64,000 nt of DNA from A07HB70 sp964512675 (GTDB lineage Archaea; Halobacteriota; Halobacteria; Halobacteriales; Haloferacaceae), in contig CAZEJR010000011.1 of the NCBI GenBank assembly GCA_964512675.1, positions 3,876 to 67,875 on the forward strand, in the 5' to 3' direction. Numbering within the stretch: the first letter of the stretch is position 1; each line of letters begins with the position of its first letter. The position numbers were made by a program, and so were the translations under genes. Shown one piece after another: positions 25,833-34,110 of this stretch. The notes below the pieces were generated by a model, which had not been told where the DNA came from, made no database searches, and saw only the letters and a program-made list of their open reading frames with translations.

Positions 25833-26198
25833 TCAGGAGACGTCCGGCGCGCGGTCGTCGGGTCGCCCCGGGAGTTCGACCTCGAGTTCGAGTTCGGCGT
25901 CGCCGACGCCCTCGTAGTCGACCTCAAGTTCGACCGGTTCGCCGAAGGTAAACGGGAGCGTCCACTCGCCGTCGGGGTCCGTGACGGTCAGCTCCTCGCC
26001 GTCGCGCAGCCGTTCGCCGACGGCGACGAGGAACTCGCCGGCCTGCGCCGCCGAGAGACGGTACTCCCGCTCGAACTCCCGCCCCGGCCGGATCGTCGTC
26101 GGCGCGTCGTCGCCGGTCTCCGACTCCGGCGTCGCGTCTGTCTCGCGCACCGTCTCGTCTCCGTCGCCGCGCTCGTGCTGGTGCTCGCCGTCGGACAT
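25833..26198 (-). CDS. Amphi-Trp domain protein
   Basis: A 121-residue protein. After a ~40-residue acidic disordered region comes the amphi-Trp domain: FEREYRLSAAQAGEFLVAVG, then ERLRDGEELTVTDPDGEWTL, then PFTFGEPVELEVDYEGVGDA. The domain is an alpha-beta unit named for its amphipathic pattern with a conserved Trp (here in GEWTLPF). It is common in haloarchaea and some bacteria; its function is not established. ATG at 26198. Confidence 0.8.
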   Translation of the reverse strand: MSDGEHQHERGDGDETVRETDATPESETGDDAPTTIRPGREFEREYRLSAAQAGEFLVAVGERLRDGEELTVTDPDGEWTLPFTFGEPVELEVDYEGVGDAELELEVELPGRPDDRAPDVS

Positions 26199-26284
26199 CG
26201 GTCGCCGTAGCGCCCGCGACGACGAAAGCCCGTCGGCCCAGCCACAGAAGACACTTGTCAGCTCCCCGCCACAGACCGTCCGTG

Positions 26285-26947
26285 ATGGACGTCGACGACT
26301 TCGTGACCGCGACCGAACCCGCCGCGGGCGACGCGGCGTTCCAGCTCGAACACGGCAAGCTCCTGCACGTCACTGTCGACGGCGCGGTGACGGCGAAGGC
26401 GGGGTCGATGGTGGCGTACACCGGCGACCTGACGTTCCGCGGGATCTCCTCCGCGGAGGGCGGCCTGACGGGGCTGATAAAGGAGAAGGCGACGAGCGAG
26501 GGGACGCCCGTGATGCGCGTCGAGGGGGAGGGACACCTCTACCTCGCGGACGACGCGAAGGACGTCCAGCTGCTCGACCTCGACGCGGGCGAGTCCATCT
26601 CGGTCGACGGCGCGGACGTCCTCGCGTTCGCCGACCAGGTGAGCTACGAGATATCGACGATCGACAGCCTCGCGGGGTCGTCTGCGGGCGGGCTCACGAA
26701 CGTCTTTCTGGAGGGCCCCGGACACGTCGCGATCGCCACACACGGAGAGCCGCTGGTGCTCCGCCCGCCGGTTCGGACCGACCCGGACGCGACAGTGGCG
26801 TGGAGCGGCGTCAGCCCCAGCGGTCGGGTCGACACCGGCCTCTCCGAGATACTCGGCTCCTCCTCCGGCGAGAACTACCAGCTCGAGTTCGACGGCGAGA
26901 GCGGGTTCGTCCTCGTCCAGCCGTTCGAGGAGCGGACACAGGCTTAG
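26285..26947 (+). CDS. AIM24/TraR-fold family protein
   Basis: A 220-residue beta-rich protein of the AIM24 (DUF124) family. Characteristic parts are FQLEHGKLLHVTVDGAVTAK, MVAYTGDLTFRG, VEGEGHLYLADDAKDVQLLD, and GPGHVAIATHGEPLVLRPP. AIM24 is linked to mitochondrial inner membrane organisation in yeast; the prokaryotic role is unclear. The start is ATG 26285 (GTG one codon earlier is possible). The stop TAG shares bases with the stop of the opposite-strand gene (26944-26947). Confidence 0.82.
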   Translation: MDVDDFVTATEPAAGDAAFQLEHGKLLHVTVDGAVTAKAGSMVAYTGDLTFRGISSAEGGLTGLIKEKATSEGTPVMRVEGEGHLYLADDAKDVQLLDLDAGESISVDGADVLAFADQVSYEISTIDSLAGSSAGGLTNVFLEGPGHVAIATHGEPLVLRPPVRTDPDATVAWSGVSPSGRVDTGLSEILGSSSGENYQLEFDGESGFVLVQPFEERTQA

Positions 26948-27435
26948 GCGACCACGTCCACGCAGGCGTCACAGACCGCCGCCGGCGGGTCGACGGTCGA
27001 CGACCCGATCCGGTCGCCGTCCCCGTCGGTCCGCTGGCGCACCGTCGTCCGGCCGTCGACGACGGCGAACGGGTCGTCGATCCCGACCCGGATCGCCGCC
27101 CGCGACACCGCCGGGTCGACCGTGTCGGCGACACACCCCTGCCGAGTCGGCCCGCCGCAGCCGGGACACGGCACGCCGTCGACCGGTGGCGCGGGCGGCG
27201 CGCTCCCGACCAGGTCCGCGAACCGGTACCACCGCCCCGGTTCCGTGGCGAGAAGCGGCGGGTCGGCTGGCGCGACGAGTGCGGAGAACACCTCGCCCGC
27301 CTCGTCGCGGACCAGCACCCGGACGACCCGCGACTCGGCGACGACGCGGCGCGTGACCGGCGTCACCTGTCGGTCGAACCGCCGTCCCACGGGCACCGTC
27401 TGTCGCGCGCCGCTGGCGGAGTCGTCGTCTGTCAC
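26944..27435 (-). CDS. Haloarchaeal zinc-binding protein, unknown
   Basis: A 163-residue protein with a beta-rich N-terminal domain (RQTVPVGRRFDRQVTPVTRR, VVRVLVRDEAGEVFSALVAP). A Cys-rich region follows (VPCPGCGGPTRQGCVAD), and a final CDAC pair lies five residues from the end. Together these can form one zinc site. No enzyme motif is visible. The GTG at 27435 lies about 40 bases from an AT-rich patch (taaaaat, 27474-27480) that could be its TATA box. Its stop overlaps that of AIM24 on the other strand. Confidence 0.65.
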   Translation of the reverse strand: MTDDDSASGARQTVPVGRRFDRQVTPVTRRVVAESRVVRVLVRDEAGEVFSALVAPADPPLLATEPGRWYRFADLVGSAPPAPPVDGVPCPGCGGPTRQGCVADTVDPAVSRAAIRVGIDDPFAVVDGRTTVRQRTDGDGDRIGSSTVDPPAAVCDACVDVVA

Positions 27436-27585
27436 CGTCCGGGCCCACTCCTGTCGCGGGACTCAACTCGACTCTAAAAATCGTTCGGGGTTTTCACGCC
27501 GAATTTGTAACTCGACCTGTCACAACTCGTGTCGAGACGCCCCGAGCCGGAAGATAGAACCCCGATCCCCCCGCGCCCACTGCCG

Positions 27586-28593
27586 GTGCGCGTCAGCCAC
27601 TACTTCGAGTGGGAGGGGCAGATAACGGGCGGGCACGCGCAGTCTGTCCGCAACCAGCGGACGATGCTGGAGCGCCGCGGCGTCGCGTACACGACGACCC
27701 CGGACCTCTCTGCCGACCTCCTCCACCTGAACAACATGGGACCGCGGTCGGTCTACTACGCCCGTCGGGCCCGCGACAGGGACATCCCGGTCCTCGTCCA
27801 CGCCCACCAGACCGCCGAGGACTTCCGGGAGAGCTTCGCGCTCTCGAACGCCGTCGCGCCGCTTCTCCGGCCGTACCTCTCGTGGGCGTACGGCCTCGCC
27901 GACCACCTGATCTGTCCCTCGGGACACACGGCGCGCGTCCTCGGTGACTACTGTGACACGCCGCGAACGGTCGTCTCGAACGGGTTCGACCCTGCGAAGC
28001 TCGCGGGTCACGACGACCCGAGTCTCCGCGAGACGTACCTCGACCGGTACGACCTTGACCCGCCGGTCGTCTTCGTCGTGGGCCACGTCATCGAGCGGAA
28101 GGGGCTGCGGGCGTTCGTCGAGACGGCGCGACGGATGCCCGACACCCAGTTCGCGTGGTTCGGCTACCTCAACCCCGGCGGCGGCACCGTCGACCGGGTG
28201 CTGCGCTCGCGGACGACGACCCGACTCGTTCGCGGGGCGCCCGACAACTGCAGGTTCACGGGCTACGTCGACGAGGTCGCGGGCGCGTTCGCGGCGGGTG
28301 ACGTCTTCTTCTTTCCCACGAAAAACGAGAACGAGGGGATGGCGCTCCTCGAGGCGACGGCGACGGGCGCGCCGCCGGTGGTGCGCGACATCGAGACGTT
28401 CGGGTGGCTAGACGGCGGCGAGACGGCGCTGAAGGCGGCTGACGTCCCCGGCTTCGTCGACGCGCTCCGGACGCTCCTCGACGACCCGACCCGTCGCGCC
28501 GCCGTGGGCCGGGCCGCGGCCCGTGCGAGCGAGCCGTACGAACTCGACGCGGTTGCCGACGACCTCGTCGCCGTCTACGACCGGCTGGTCTGA
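27586..28593 (+). CDS. Glycosyltransferase family 4
   Basis: A 335-residue GT-B fold glycosyltransferase. It begins VRVSHYFEWEGQITGGHAQS, with the Gly-Gly-His acceptor loop. The linker SNGFDPAKL precedes the C-terminal Rossmann half (PVVFVVGHVIERKGLRAFVE). The donor-binding motif is NENEGMALLEATATGAPPVV, with the E-x7-E pair. GT4 enzymes move sugars from nucleotide sugars, often for glycolipids or S-layer glycans; the acceptor here is unknown. A GTG at 27529 would add 19 residues and has a TATA-like patch ~27 bases before it, so the true start may be there. Homology begins at 27586. Confidence 0.8.
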   Translation: MRVSHYFEWEGQITGGHAQSVRNQRTMLERRGVAYTTTPDLSADLLHLNNMGPRSVYYARRARDRDIPVLVHAHQTAEDFRESFALSNAVAPLLRPYLSWAYGLADHLICPSGHTARVLGDYCDTPRTVVSNGFDPAKLAGHDDPSLRETYLDRYDLDPPVVFVVGHVIERKGLRAFVETARRMPDTQFAWFGYLNPGGGTVDRVLRSRTTTRLVRGAPDNCRFTGYVDEVAGAFAAGDVFFFPTKNENEGMALLEATATGAPPVVRDIETFGWLDGGETALKAADVPGFVDALRTLLDDPTRRAAVGRAAARASEPYELDAVADDLVAVYDRLV

Positions 28594-28613
28594 ACGGGCG
28601 GTCCGGCCCGTCG

Positions 28614-29093
28614 TCAGCGGAGCAGCGCGCCCGCCACCACCACCGTCGCCGCCACCGTCAGGAGCGCCGAGAGCGCGCCCGCAAACCGTGGCGTCGGCCC
28701 GCGGGCGTCGAGCCGTCCCGCCGCCCGGACGGCGTCGGGGTCGAGAAACACCGACAGGTCGCCGGTGCTCGGCGCCGCCCAGACGGCGGCCGCGGCGGTC
28801 AGCGAGAGCGCGAGGACACCGTCGGGCGACGGTCCGAGACCGACCGCGACGGCGACGAGCGGCCAGACGAGCGTCGGCGCGACGGCGGCCAGCCGCAGTG
28901 CCACGCGCGGCACCGCGGGGTCGATCCCGCCGCCCAGTCGCGCGATCGGGACGCCGCGCGTCTCGTCCGACGGCGGCGCGAGGTCGATCCGGAGCCCGTC
29001 GCCCCACCGCACGAGCGTCAGGTAGTGGACGAGTTCGTGCGGAACGAGCGCGAGCGCGAGGGCGACCCGCGCGACACGACCGACCGTGGACAC
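28614..29093 (-). CDS. Membrane protein with HExxH-like motif
   Basis: A 159-residue protein with about four spans. Near residue 18 it has PHELVHYLTLVRWGDGLRID, where HELVH fits the HExxH zinc-protease motif. This is the position seen in small DUF3267/M50-like membrane proteins. No second Asp/His ligand is obvious, so peptidase activity is unproven. The gene converges on the glycosyltransferase gene with a 20-base gap. The GTG at 29093 is the start. Confidence 0.6.
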   Translation of the reverse strand: MSTVGRVARVALALALVPHELVHYLTLVRWGDGLRIDLAPPSDETRGVPIARLGGGIDPAVPRVALRLAAVAPTLVWPLVAVAVGLGPSPDGVLALSLTAAAAVWAAPSTGDLSVFLDPDAVRAAGRLDARGPTPRFAGALSALLTVAATVVVAGALLR

Positions 29094-29169
29094 GGCTGAC
29101 CGACGGGCGCGACGGACAAGAGTCGTGTGCGGACCCGGGTGTTACCGCCGCGGCACCCGTAGCGGCGAC

Positions 29170-29423
29170 GTGATAGAGTCGGCGCGACGGGCACGCAGGA
29201 CGGTGCGGTCGCTGACACGCCCCTCGCGGACGACGTCGCGGTCCACGCGCTGACGCGGGATCCGGAGAGCGAGGCGGCGCGTCACCTGGCGGCCCGGGGC
29301 GCGACCGTCGTCGAGGGGCGCCTGACCGACCACGGCGCGCTCGTCGAGACGACGACGGACTCGACGGTGCGTTCGTCGTCACCGACCGCTGGGAACACGG
29401 CTACGACGTGGAGGTCGACCGGT
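29170..29423 (+). pseudogene. Decayed NmrA-like NAD(P)-binding protein
   Basis: A Rossmann start VGATGTQDGAVAD (from 29178) is followed by VAVHALTRDPESEAARHLAA, then RGATVVEGRLTDHGALVE. After a frame change the text continues LDGAFVVTDRWEHGYDVEVD. This order and wording match haloarchaeal NmrA proteins (TGTQGG...LTRDP...GDLTD...FWEHGYD). It has two frameshifts, no proper start and no C-terminal two-thirds. The fragment ends where the msrB promoter begins. Confidence 0.7.
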
Positions 29424-29433
29424 CCCTCCCCCC

Positions 29434-29442
29434 GATTTATAC
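29434..29442 (+). promoter_or_regulatory. TATA box of msrB
   Basis: gatttatac is centred 27 bases before the GTG at 29465, the standard spacing for a leaderless haloarchaeal gene. Confidence 0.6.
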
Positions 29443-29464
29443 CCGCCGCGCTCCGACGTGGCCC

Positions 29465-29875
29465 GTGAGCGACGACGGACGGCGCCACCCGGGGTCCGCC
29501 TGGCGCGACCGGCTCTCGCCGGCGGCGTACCGCGTCCTGCGCGACGGCGGGACGGAGCCGCCGGGTGCCTCGGACCTCCTCGCCGTCTCCGACCCCGGGA
29601 CCTACCGGTGTGCCGGCTGCGACTGCCCGCTGTTCGACGGCGCGGACAAGTTCGCCTCTGGAACGGGGTGGCCGAGCTTCACTGCGCCGCGGAGCGACGC
29701 GGTCCGCGAGCGGCCCGACAGCGGGCTGACCGAGGTGCGCTGTGCGGGCTGTGACGGCCACCTCGGACACGTCTTCGGCGACGGCCCCGAGCCGACGGGG
29801 CTGCGCTACTGCATCAACGGCGCCGCGCTCCGGTTCGACCCGGACGGGCAACGCGCGCCGGGCGACGACTTATGA
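29465..29875 (+). CDS. msrB: Peptide methionine-R-sulfoxide reductase MsrB
   Basis: A 136-residue MsrB that reduces methionine-R-sulfoxide in proteins using thioredoxin. Two zinc CxxC pairs are present: YRCAGCDCPLF and VRCAGCDGHLGHVFGDGP. The FASGTGWPSF segment and the catalytic Cys in LRYCINGAALRF are intact. Length is normal for the family. The GTG start at 29465 is set by the TATA box 27 bases upstream. It is not adjacent to msrA. Confidence 0.9.
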   Translation: MSDDGRRHPGSAWRDRLSPAAYRVLRDGGTEPPGASDLLAVSDPGTYRCAGCDCPLFDGADKFASGTGWPSFTAPRSDAVRERPDSGLTEVRCAGCDGHLGHVFGDGPEPTGLRYCINGAALRFDPDGQRAPGDDL

Positions 29876-29995
29876 CTCGGTCGCGCCAGGTTCGTCCGTG
29901 CGTCTCACCCTTCGACGCCGTCCCCACGTACCGCGTGGTGCCGCCGTGACTGCGGTCGCTCTGTTCGCTGCTCGCGGCTCGCCGGAGGTGTCGCC

Positions 29996-30676
29996 GTGAG
30001 CATCGCCGACGAGTTCGACGAGTGGGCGCGCCGCGGAGAGGACCGCGGGATGGAGGAGCGCCACTGGCACACGGCGAAGGAGGCCCTCCGGCGGATGCCC
30101 GTCGAGGCGGGCGAGACGGTCCTCGACCTCGGCACGGGGTCGGGCTACGCGCTCCGGGCGCTCCGCGAGACAGCCGACATCGGCTTTGGCGTCGGTGTAG
30201 ACCGTTCGTCGGCGATGCTCGCGAACGCGCGGTCGTACGCCGACGACCCGCGGATCGACTTCTGTCGCGCCGACTTCGGGGCCCTCCCGCTCTCGGCTGG
30301 AGCGGTCGACCACGTGTTCACGATGGAGGCGTTCTACTACGCGAGCGACCCCGCCGTGGCGCTCCAGGAGGTCGGACGGGTCCTGCGTCCCGGCGGGACG
30401 TTCTACTGTGCGGTCAACTTCTACGCCGAGAACGTCCACTCGCACGGCTGGGCCGACGAGATGGACGTCGACCTGACGCTGTGGAGCGCTGCGGACTACC
30501 GCGCGGCGTTCCGCGAGGCGGGGCTCCGCGTCGCCGCGCAGGAGAACGTGCCCGACCGCGAGACCGAGATCCCGCCGGCTGCGGAGTTCCCGACAGAGGC
30601 GTGGGACTCCCGCGAGGCGATGGTTGAGCGCTACCGCGAGTTCGGGACGCTGCTGACCGTCGGTGTCGCGCCCTGA
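29996..30676 (+). CDS. Class I SAM-dependent methyltransferase
   Basis: A 226-residue methyltransferase. Motif I is TVLDLGTGSGYALRALRETA (about residues 41-60). Motif II acidic residue lies in GVGVDRSSAMLANARSYADD. Motif IV is FCRADFGALPLSAGAVDHVF, and a post-motif reads EVGRVLRPGGTFYCAVNFYA. This is the UbiE/Methyltransf_11 arrangement. The substrate cannot be told from sequence. GTG at 29996 follows a ~120-base gap after msrB that contains a short inverted repeat, so it may have its own promoter. Confidence 0.82.
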   Translation: MSIADEFDEWARRGEDRGMEERHWHTAKEALRRMPVEAGETVLDLGTGSGYALRALRETADIGFGVGVDRSSAMLANARSYADDPRIDFCRADFGALPLSAGAVDHVFTMEAFYYASDPAVALQEVGRVLRPGGTFYCAVNFYAENVHSHGWADEMDVDLTLWSAADYRAAFREAGLRVAAQENVPDRETEIPPAAEFPTEAWDSREAMVERYREFGTLLTVGVAP

Positions 30677-30696
30677 GCGGGTGGTGTCGCCGGCTG

Positions 30697-31857
30697 CTAC
30701 GGCGTCACCCGTGCGACCGGCGCGTCGTCGGCGTCGACCGCGACGTACAGCCCCCCGTCCGGCGCGTTCGCGACGTCCCGGACGCGCCACCCGCGGTCGG
30801 CGAGGAGCGTGTCGACCCCGGTCACGTCCGTCCCGTCGACGCGGAGGCGCGCGAGCGACCGCGACGCCAGCCCGCCGACGAACAGGTCGCCGCGCCAGGG
30901 CTCGTGGTCGCCCTCGTAGAACGCCGTGCCGCTCGGCGGGAACCCGCCGGTCCCGCAGGGCCACGAGTAGACCGGCGCGACGACGTCGTCGCGGTCGGCG
31001 TGGCTCACCCCGACCGGCTCGTCCGTCCCGTACTTACAGCTCTCGTCGGCGACCGGCCAGCCGTAGTTCGCGCCGGCCCGCAGGACGTTGATCTCGTCGC
31101 CGTCGCGCTCTCCGAACTCCGACGCCCAGACGACGTCGGTGTCGGGGTGGACCGCCAGCCCCTGTGCGTTCCGGTGGCCGTAGCTGAACACCGCGTCCGT
31201 CGCCGCCGCGTCGCCGACGAACGGGTTGTCGTCCGGGACAGTGCCGTCGGGCCGGAGACGCAGGGTCGTCCCGAGGTCGTTCGCCGGGTCCTGTGCGACG
31301 TGGTCCGGCCCGAAGTTCTTGAACTGCCGGTCCCCGACGGTGACGTACATCGCGCCGCCGGCGCCGAACGCGACGCGAGACCCGAAGTGGCCGCTCGACT
31401 CGACGAACGGCTCGGCGGTGTACAGCGTCTCGACCCCGTCGAGTCGCGGCGCGTCGGTCACGAGTCGGCCCCGCCCGACGCGGGTGCTCGACGTCCCGTC
31501 CGGACGCCCGACGGCGTACGTGAGATACAGCCACGGCTCGTCCGGGTAGTCGGGGTCGAGCGTCGCGTCGAGGAGGCCGCCCTGCCCTCCCGCGAACACC
31601 GCTGGCGTCCCGTCGACGTGCGCCCGGTCGCCCGTCGCAGTGTCGACGAGCCACAGGTCGCCGGGGCGCTCGGTGACCAGGAGCGCCGTCCCGTCGGGCA
31701 GCGGCTCGACCGCCCACGGGCTGGCGAAGCCGGTCGCGACCGTCTGGACGGTCGGTCCGTCCGTCGTCGGGGTCCCGGTCGGGTCGCCGGTCGCCCGGCC
31801 GGCACACCCGGCGACGGCGGCGCTCCCGGCGAGCGACAGGAACGTTCGGCGGCGCAC
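30697..31857 (-). CDS. PQQ-dependent sugar dehydrogenase-like lipoprotein (GDH/YliI family)
   Basis: A 386-residue exported beta-propeller. The N-terminus RRRTFLSLAGSAAVAGC is a Tat signal followed by a lipobox, so it is probably a membrane-anchored lipoprotein outside the cell. The propeller carries the glucose/sorbosone dehydrogenase landmarks: ASPWAVEPLPDGTALLVTER, FGSRVAFGAGGAMYVTVGDR, SYGHRNAQGLAVHPDTDVVW, and GANYGWPV. The His-Arg-Asn segment contacts PQQ in relatives. Aldose sugar dehydrogenase activity is inferred. GTG at 31857. It converges with the methyltransferase gene. Confidence 0.85.
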   Translation of the reverse strand: MRRRTFLSLAGSAAVAGCAGRATGDPTGTPTTDGPTVQTVATGFASPWAVEPLPDGTALLVTERPGDLWLVDTATGDRAHVDGTPAVFAGGQGGLLDATLDPDYPDEPWLYLTYAVGRPDGTSSTRVGRGRLVTDAPRLDGVETLYTAEPFVESSGHFGSRVAFGAGGAMYVTVGDRQFKNFGPDHVAQDPANDLGTTLRLRPDGTVPDDNPFVGDAAATDAVFSYGHRNAQGLAVHPDTDVVWASEFGERDGDEINVLRAGANYGWPVADESCKYGTDEPVGVSHADRDDVVAPVYSWPCGTGGFPPSGTAFYEGDHEPWRGDLFVGGLASRSLARLRVDGTDVTGVDTLLADRGWRVRDVANAPDGGLYVAVDADDAPVARVTP

Positions 31858-31884
31858 GACTGCCGTCGGCCCGCGAGGCCCCTA

Positions 31885-32418
31885 AGCGAACCGGTCGGTC
31901 TCCGCCCGGCGTTTCGACGTCCGGTTCGGCGAGGAGCGCCCGCGCGGCCTCGGCGCTCGACGGCGGTCCGCGGGCGGTGATCGGGATACCGTCGACGGTG
32001 ACGCTCGTGTCGTCGAGGTCGGCGTCCCAGTCTCCGCCGGCGGTGCGCACCTCGTCCCCGACGGGGTACGGGAGCTTCCGGCCGTCGGGGAGAGAGTCGT
32101 CGCCGACGATGCCGGTCTCTCACCCGTTCGAGAAGCCCGTCACCGACCGGTCGGCGACGACCCGGTCGCCGCCGCCGGTAACGCGAGGACACCGACCGCG
32201 TGGTAGACGGCCAGCGCGACGCCCTCGTCGCCGGCCACGGCTGCCGCGAGCGTCGAGCGGGCGCGGGCGTCTCTGTTCACGTCCCGGACGGTGCCGTGGC
32301 CGCCGGGGAACACGACGGTCACGTCGACGCCCGCCCCCGGGCGTGTCGTCAGCGGCTCGATAGACGCCTCGGCCCGGTACTCCGCGTCGCTGACGACGAA
32401 CAGCGCGTCTGCCACGCC
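31885..32418 (-). pseudogene. Decayed DJ-1/PfpI-family protein (type 1 glutamine amidotransferase-like)
   Basis: Reading leftward: VADALFVVSDAEYRAEASIE, then PLTTRPGAGVDVTVVFPGGH, then GTVRDVNRDARARSTLAAAV, then VYHAVGVLAL. The frame then shifts to VVADRSVTGFSNG, then hits a TGA. It resumes as SLPDGRKLPYPVGDEVRTAG and ITARGPPSSAEAARALLAE. This is the order of a DJ-1/PfpI protein: nucleophile-elbow region, VTGFSNGEE, LPFLLEDEL, and GQNPASSAEVARALL. A middle piece is deleted, the nucleophile Cys of CHA is now Tyr, and there is a frameshift and a stop. The gene is dead. Confidence 0.7.
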
Positions 32419-32465
32419 CTCGGGTCGGCGTACGAGCCGGAAGTCGGGCCCGCTCCGGCGTCTCC

Positions 32466-33248
32466 TCACTCGCCGCGTGCGAACGCCACGAACCGCTCGG
32501 TCGAGACGTCACACCGCACCGCGGGCTTGATTCCGCCGAGGTGGACGCCGCGCTCGGTCCGCCGGACCGGCTGGAGGGTCGCGGCGACCGTCTCGGCCAT
32601 GTAGTAGTTCGCGCCGTGTCGGGCGTCGCTGAGGCGCACCGCCCGGTCGAGACAGCCGCCTCGCGCCCCGTCGACGACGACGACGTCTCGCGGGCGGTCG
32701 GTAAACGACGGGTCGTGGTAGTAGAGCGAGCCGTTGCCGGCGACCCGTTTCGCGTGGGCGTTCTCGGAGTGGTCGGCGAGGCGAGCGCGCACCTCGTCCG
32801 TCGCGAGCGACGGCGAGAGGACCGTCGGCTCTGTGGCGACCTCGAACCACGCGAACAGGTGACGGTGCTTGTAGTCGCTGTCGGGTGTCGGGAACCCGGC
32901 GTAGAACCCGACTGCGTCGCCGGGGCCGAGATCGCGGAGCCGCGTGACGTAGCCGGGGCGGTGCTCGCCGTAGGTCAGCGCGTCGAGGTTCGGGTCGTGG
33001 TGGACCGGACACTCGTCGACCGCCGGGCCGTCGAGCCACGTGCCCTCGCTGTTGGGCCGAACGGCGGTCAGCAGGTCGGCGAGGACACCGTCGCCGTGCC
33101 GGCGCGGGACGGTCCCGTACGTCGCCGTCTCGCTCGTCGGCCCCTTCTCTGGGATCGGGACGTACTCGACGCGGCCCGCCCTGTCGACAGCCGGCACCGG
33201 GCGGACGTTGCCGGTGTCGCCGGCCACGCCACAGAGGAGCACCGTCAC
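32466..33248 (-). CDS. Nmad3-like nucleotide-modification-associated protein
   Basis: A 260-residue soluble protein. It opens VTVLLCGVAGDTGNVRPVPA, then VEYVPIPEKGPTSETATYGT. Further on are VHHDPNLDALTYGEHRPGYV, GPGDAVGFYAGFPTPDSDYK and HRHLFAWFEVATEP. The SRKGxD-like/PIPE...TYG start and the DPxLD...R core are what I know from the Nmad3 domain, proposed by comparative genomics to act in DNA base hypermodification. The reaction is not established. It stands alone here, divergent from a phosphoribosyltransferase gene. GTG at 33248. Confidence 0.6.
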   Translation of the reverse strand: MTVLLCGVAGDTGNVRPVPAVDRAGRVEYVPIPEKGPTSETATYGTVPRRHGDGVLADLLTAVRPNSEGTWLDGPAVDECPVHHDPNLDALTYGEHRPGYVTRLRDLGPGDAVGFYAGFPTPDSDYKHRHLFAWFEVATEPTVLSPSLATDEVRARLADHSENAHAKRVAGNGSLYYHDPSFTDRPRDVVVVDGARGGCLDRAVRLSDARHGANYYMAETVAATLQPVRRTERGVHLGGIKPAVRCDVSTERFVAFARGE

Positions 33249-33312
33249 GGTCGTGTCTCGCCTGCGCCTGGTAAAAGCGCCGCGCGGTTGAAGTCGACGG
33301 CGCCCCGAGACG

Positions 33313-33942
33313 ATGACCGTGTTCGCCGATCGAACGGACGCCGGCCGGCGGCTGGCGAGCCGGCTCGCAGAGCGCGGCGTCGCGGCGGACGTCGTCCTCG
33401 CGGTGCCACGCGGCGGCCTCCCGGCGGGACGGGCCGTCGCTGACGAACTCGGCGCGCCGCTCGACGTCGTCGTCGCGCGGAAGGTACGCGCGCCGCACGC
33501 CCCGGAACTCGCGCTCGGCGCGGCGGCGAGCGACGGGACCGTCTGGCTGAACGACGCCCTGGTCGACCGGGTCGGCGCGGACGAGGCGTACCTCGAGCGT
33601 GAAGTCGCGCGCGCCCGCGCAGAGGCCGCCGAGAAGGAGCGGCGCTACCGCGAGGGGCGCGACCCGCTCGACCTCTCCGGCCGGCTGGTCGCGGTCGTCG
33701 ACGACGGCGCCGCGACCGGTGCGACGGCGCTGGCCTGCGTCCGGCGGGCGACCGCTCTCGGCGCCGCACGGGTGACAGTCGCGCTCCCCGTCGCCGCCGC
33801 CGAGGCAGCCGAGCGACTGCGCGCCGAGGCCGACGCGGCTGTCGTCGTCGAGTCGCCGTCGTCGTTCGGCGCCGTCGGGCGGTTCTACCGCGACTTCGGA
33901 CAGGTGGACGACGCGGAGGCGCGGTCGTACCTCGGGGACTGA
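33313..33942 (+). CDS. Phosphoribosyltransferase family protein
   Basis: A 209-residue type I phosphoribosyltransferase. The PRPP-binding loop is VAVVDDGAATGATALACVRR (about residues 126-145). Near the N-terminus is VLAVPRGGLPAGRAVADELG, the PPi loop. ARKVRAPHAPELALGAAASD follows the flexible-loop part. This form (VPRGG...KVRAP..PE.A.GA) is typical of uncharacterised PRTases rather than of a specific purine or pyrimidine enzyme. ATG at 33313 is 64 bases from the divergent Nmad3-like gene. Confidence 0.82.
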   Translation: MTVFADRTDAGRRLASRLAERGVAADVVLAVPRGGLPAGRAVADELGAPLDVVVARKVRAPHAPELALGAAASDGTVWLNDALVDRVGADEAYLEREVARARAEAAEKERRYREGRDPLDLSGRLVAVVDDGAATGATALACVRRATALGAARVTVALPVAAAEAAERLRAEADAAVVVESPSSFGAVGRFYRDFGQVDDAEARSYLGD

Positions 33943-33984
33943 GCCCGCGCCGTCCGAAGGTGGTCTGCCGACTGCGCCGAGCAC

Positions 33985-34110
33985 GAGCGCGGACGTGACG
34001 ACCGGGTCGCCGACGACGAGACGGCGCTCTGTCGGCGCCTCGCGCAGCCGTTCTGCGACGGCACGCACGAGTTCGCCGGGCGAGAGACAGCCCCGGACGG
34101 TGACAGGGGC
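33985..34110 (+). pseudogene. Possible remnant of a CDGSH iron-sulfur protein
   Basis: One frame reads DDRVADDETALCRRLAQPFC, then DGTHEFAGRE. The part CRRLAQPFCDGTH corresponds to the CxCG....PFCDGTH iron-sulfur loop of CDGSH proteins, with the second ligand lost. There is no start, and the sequences on both sides are noise. Confidence 0.4.
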
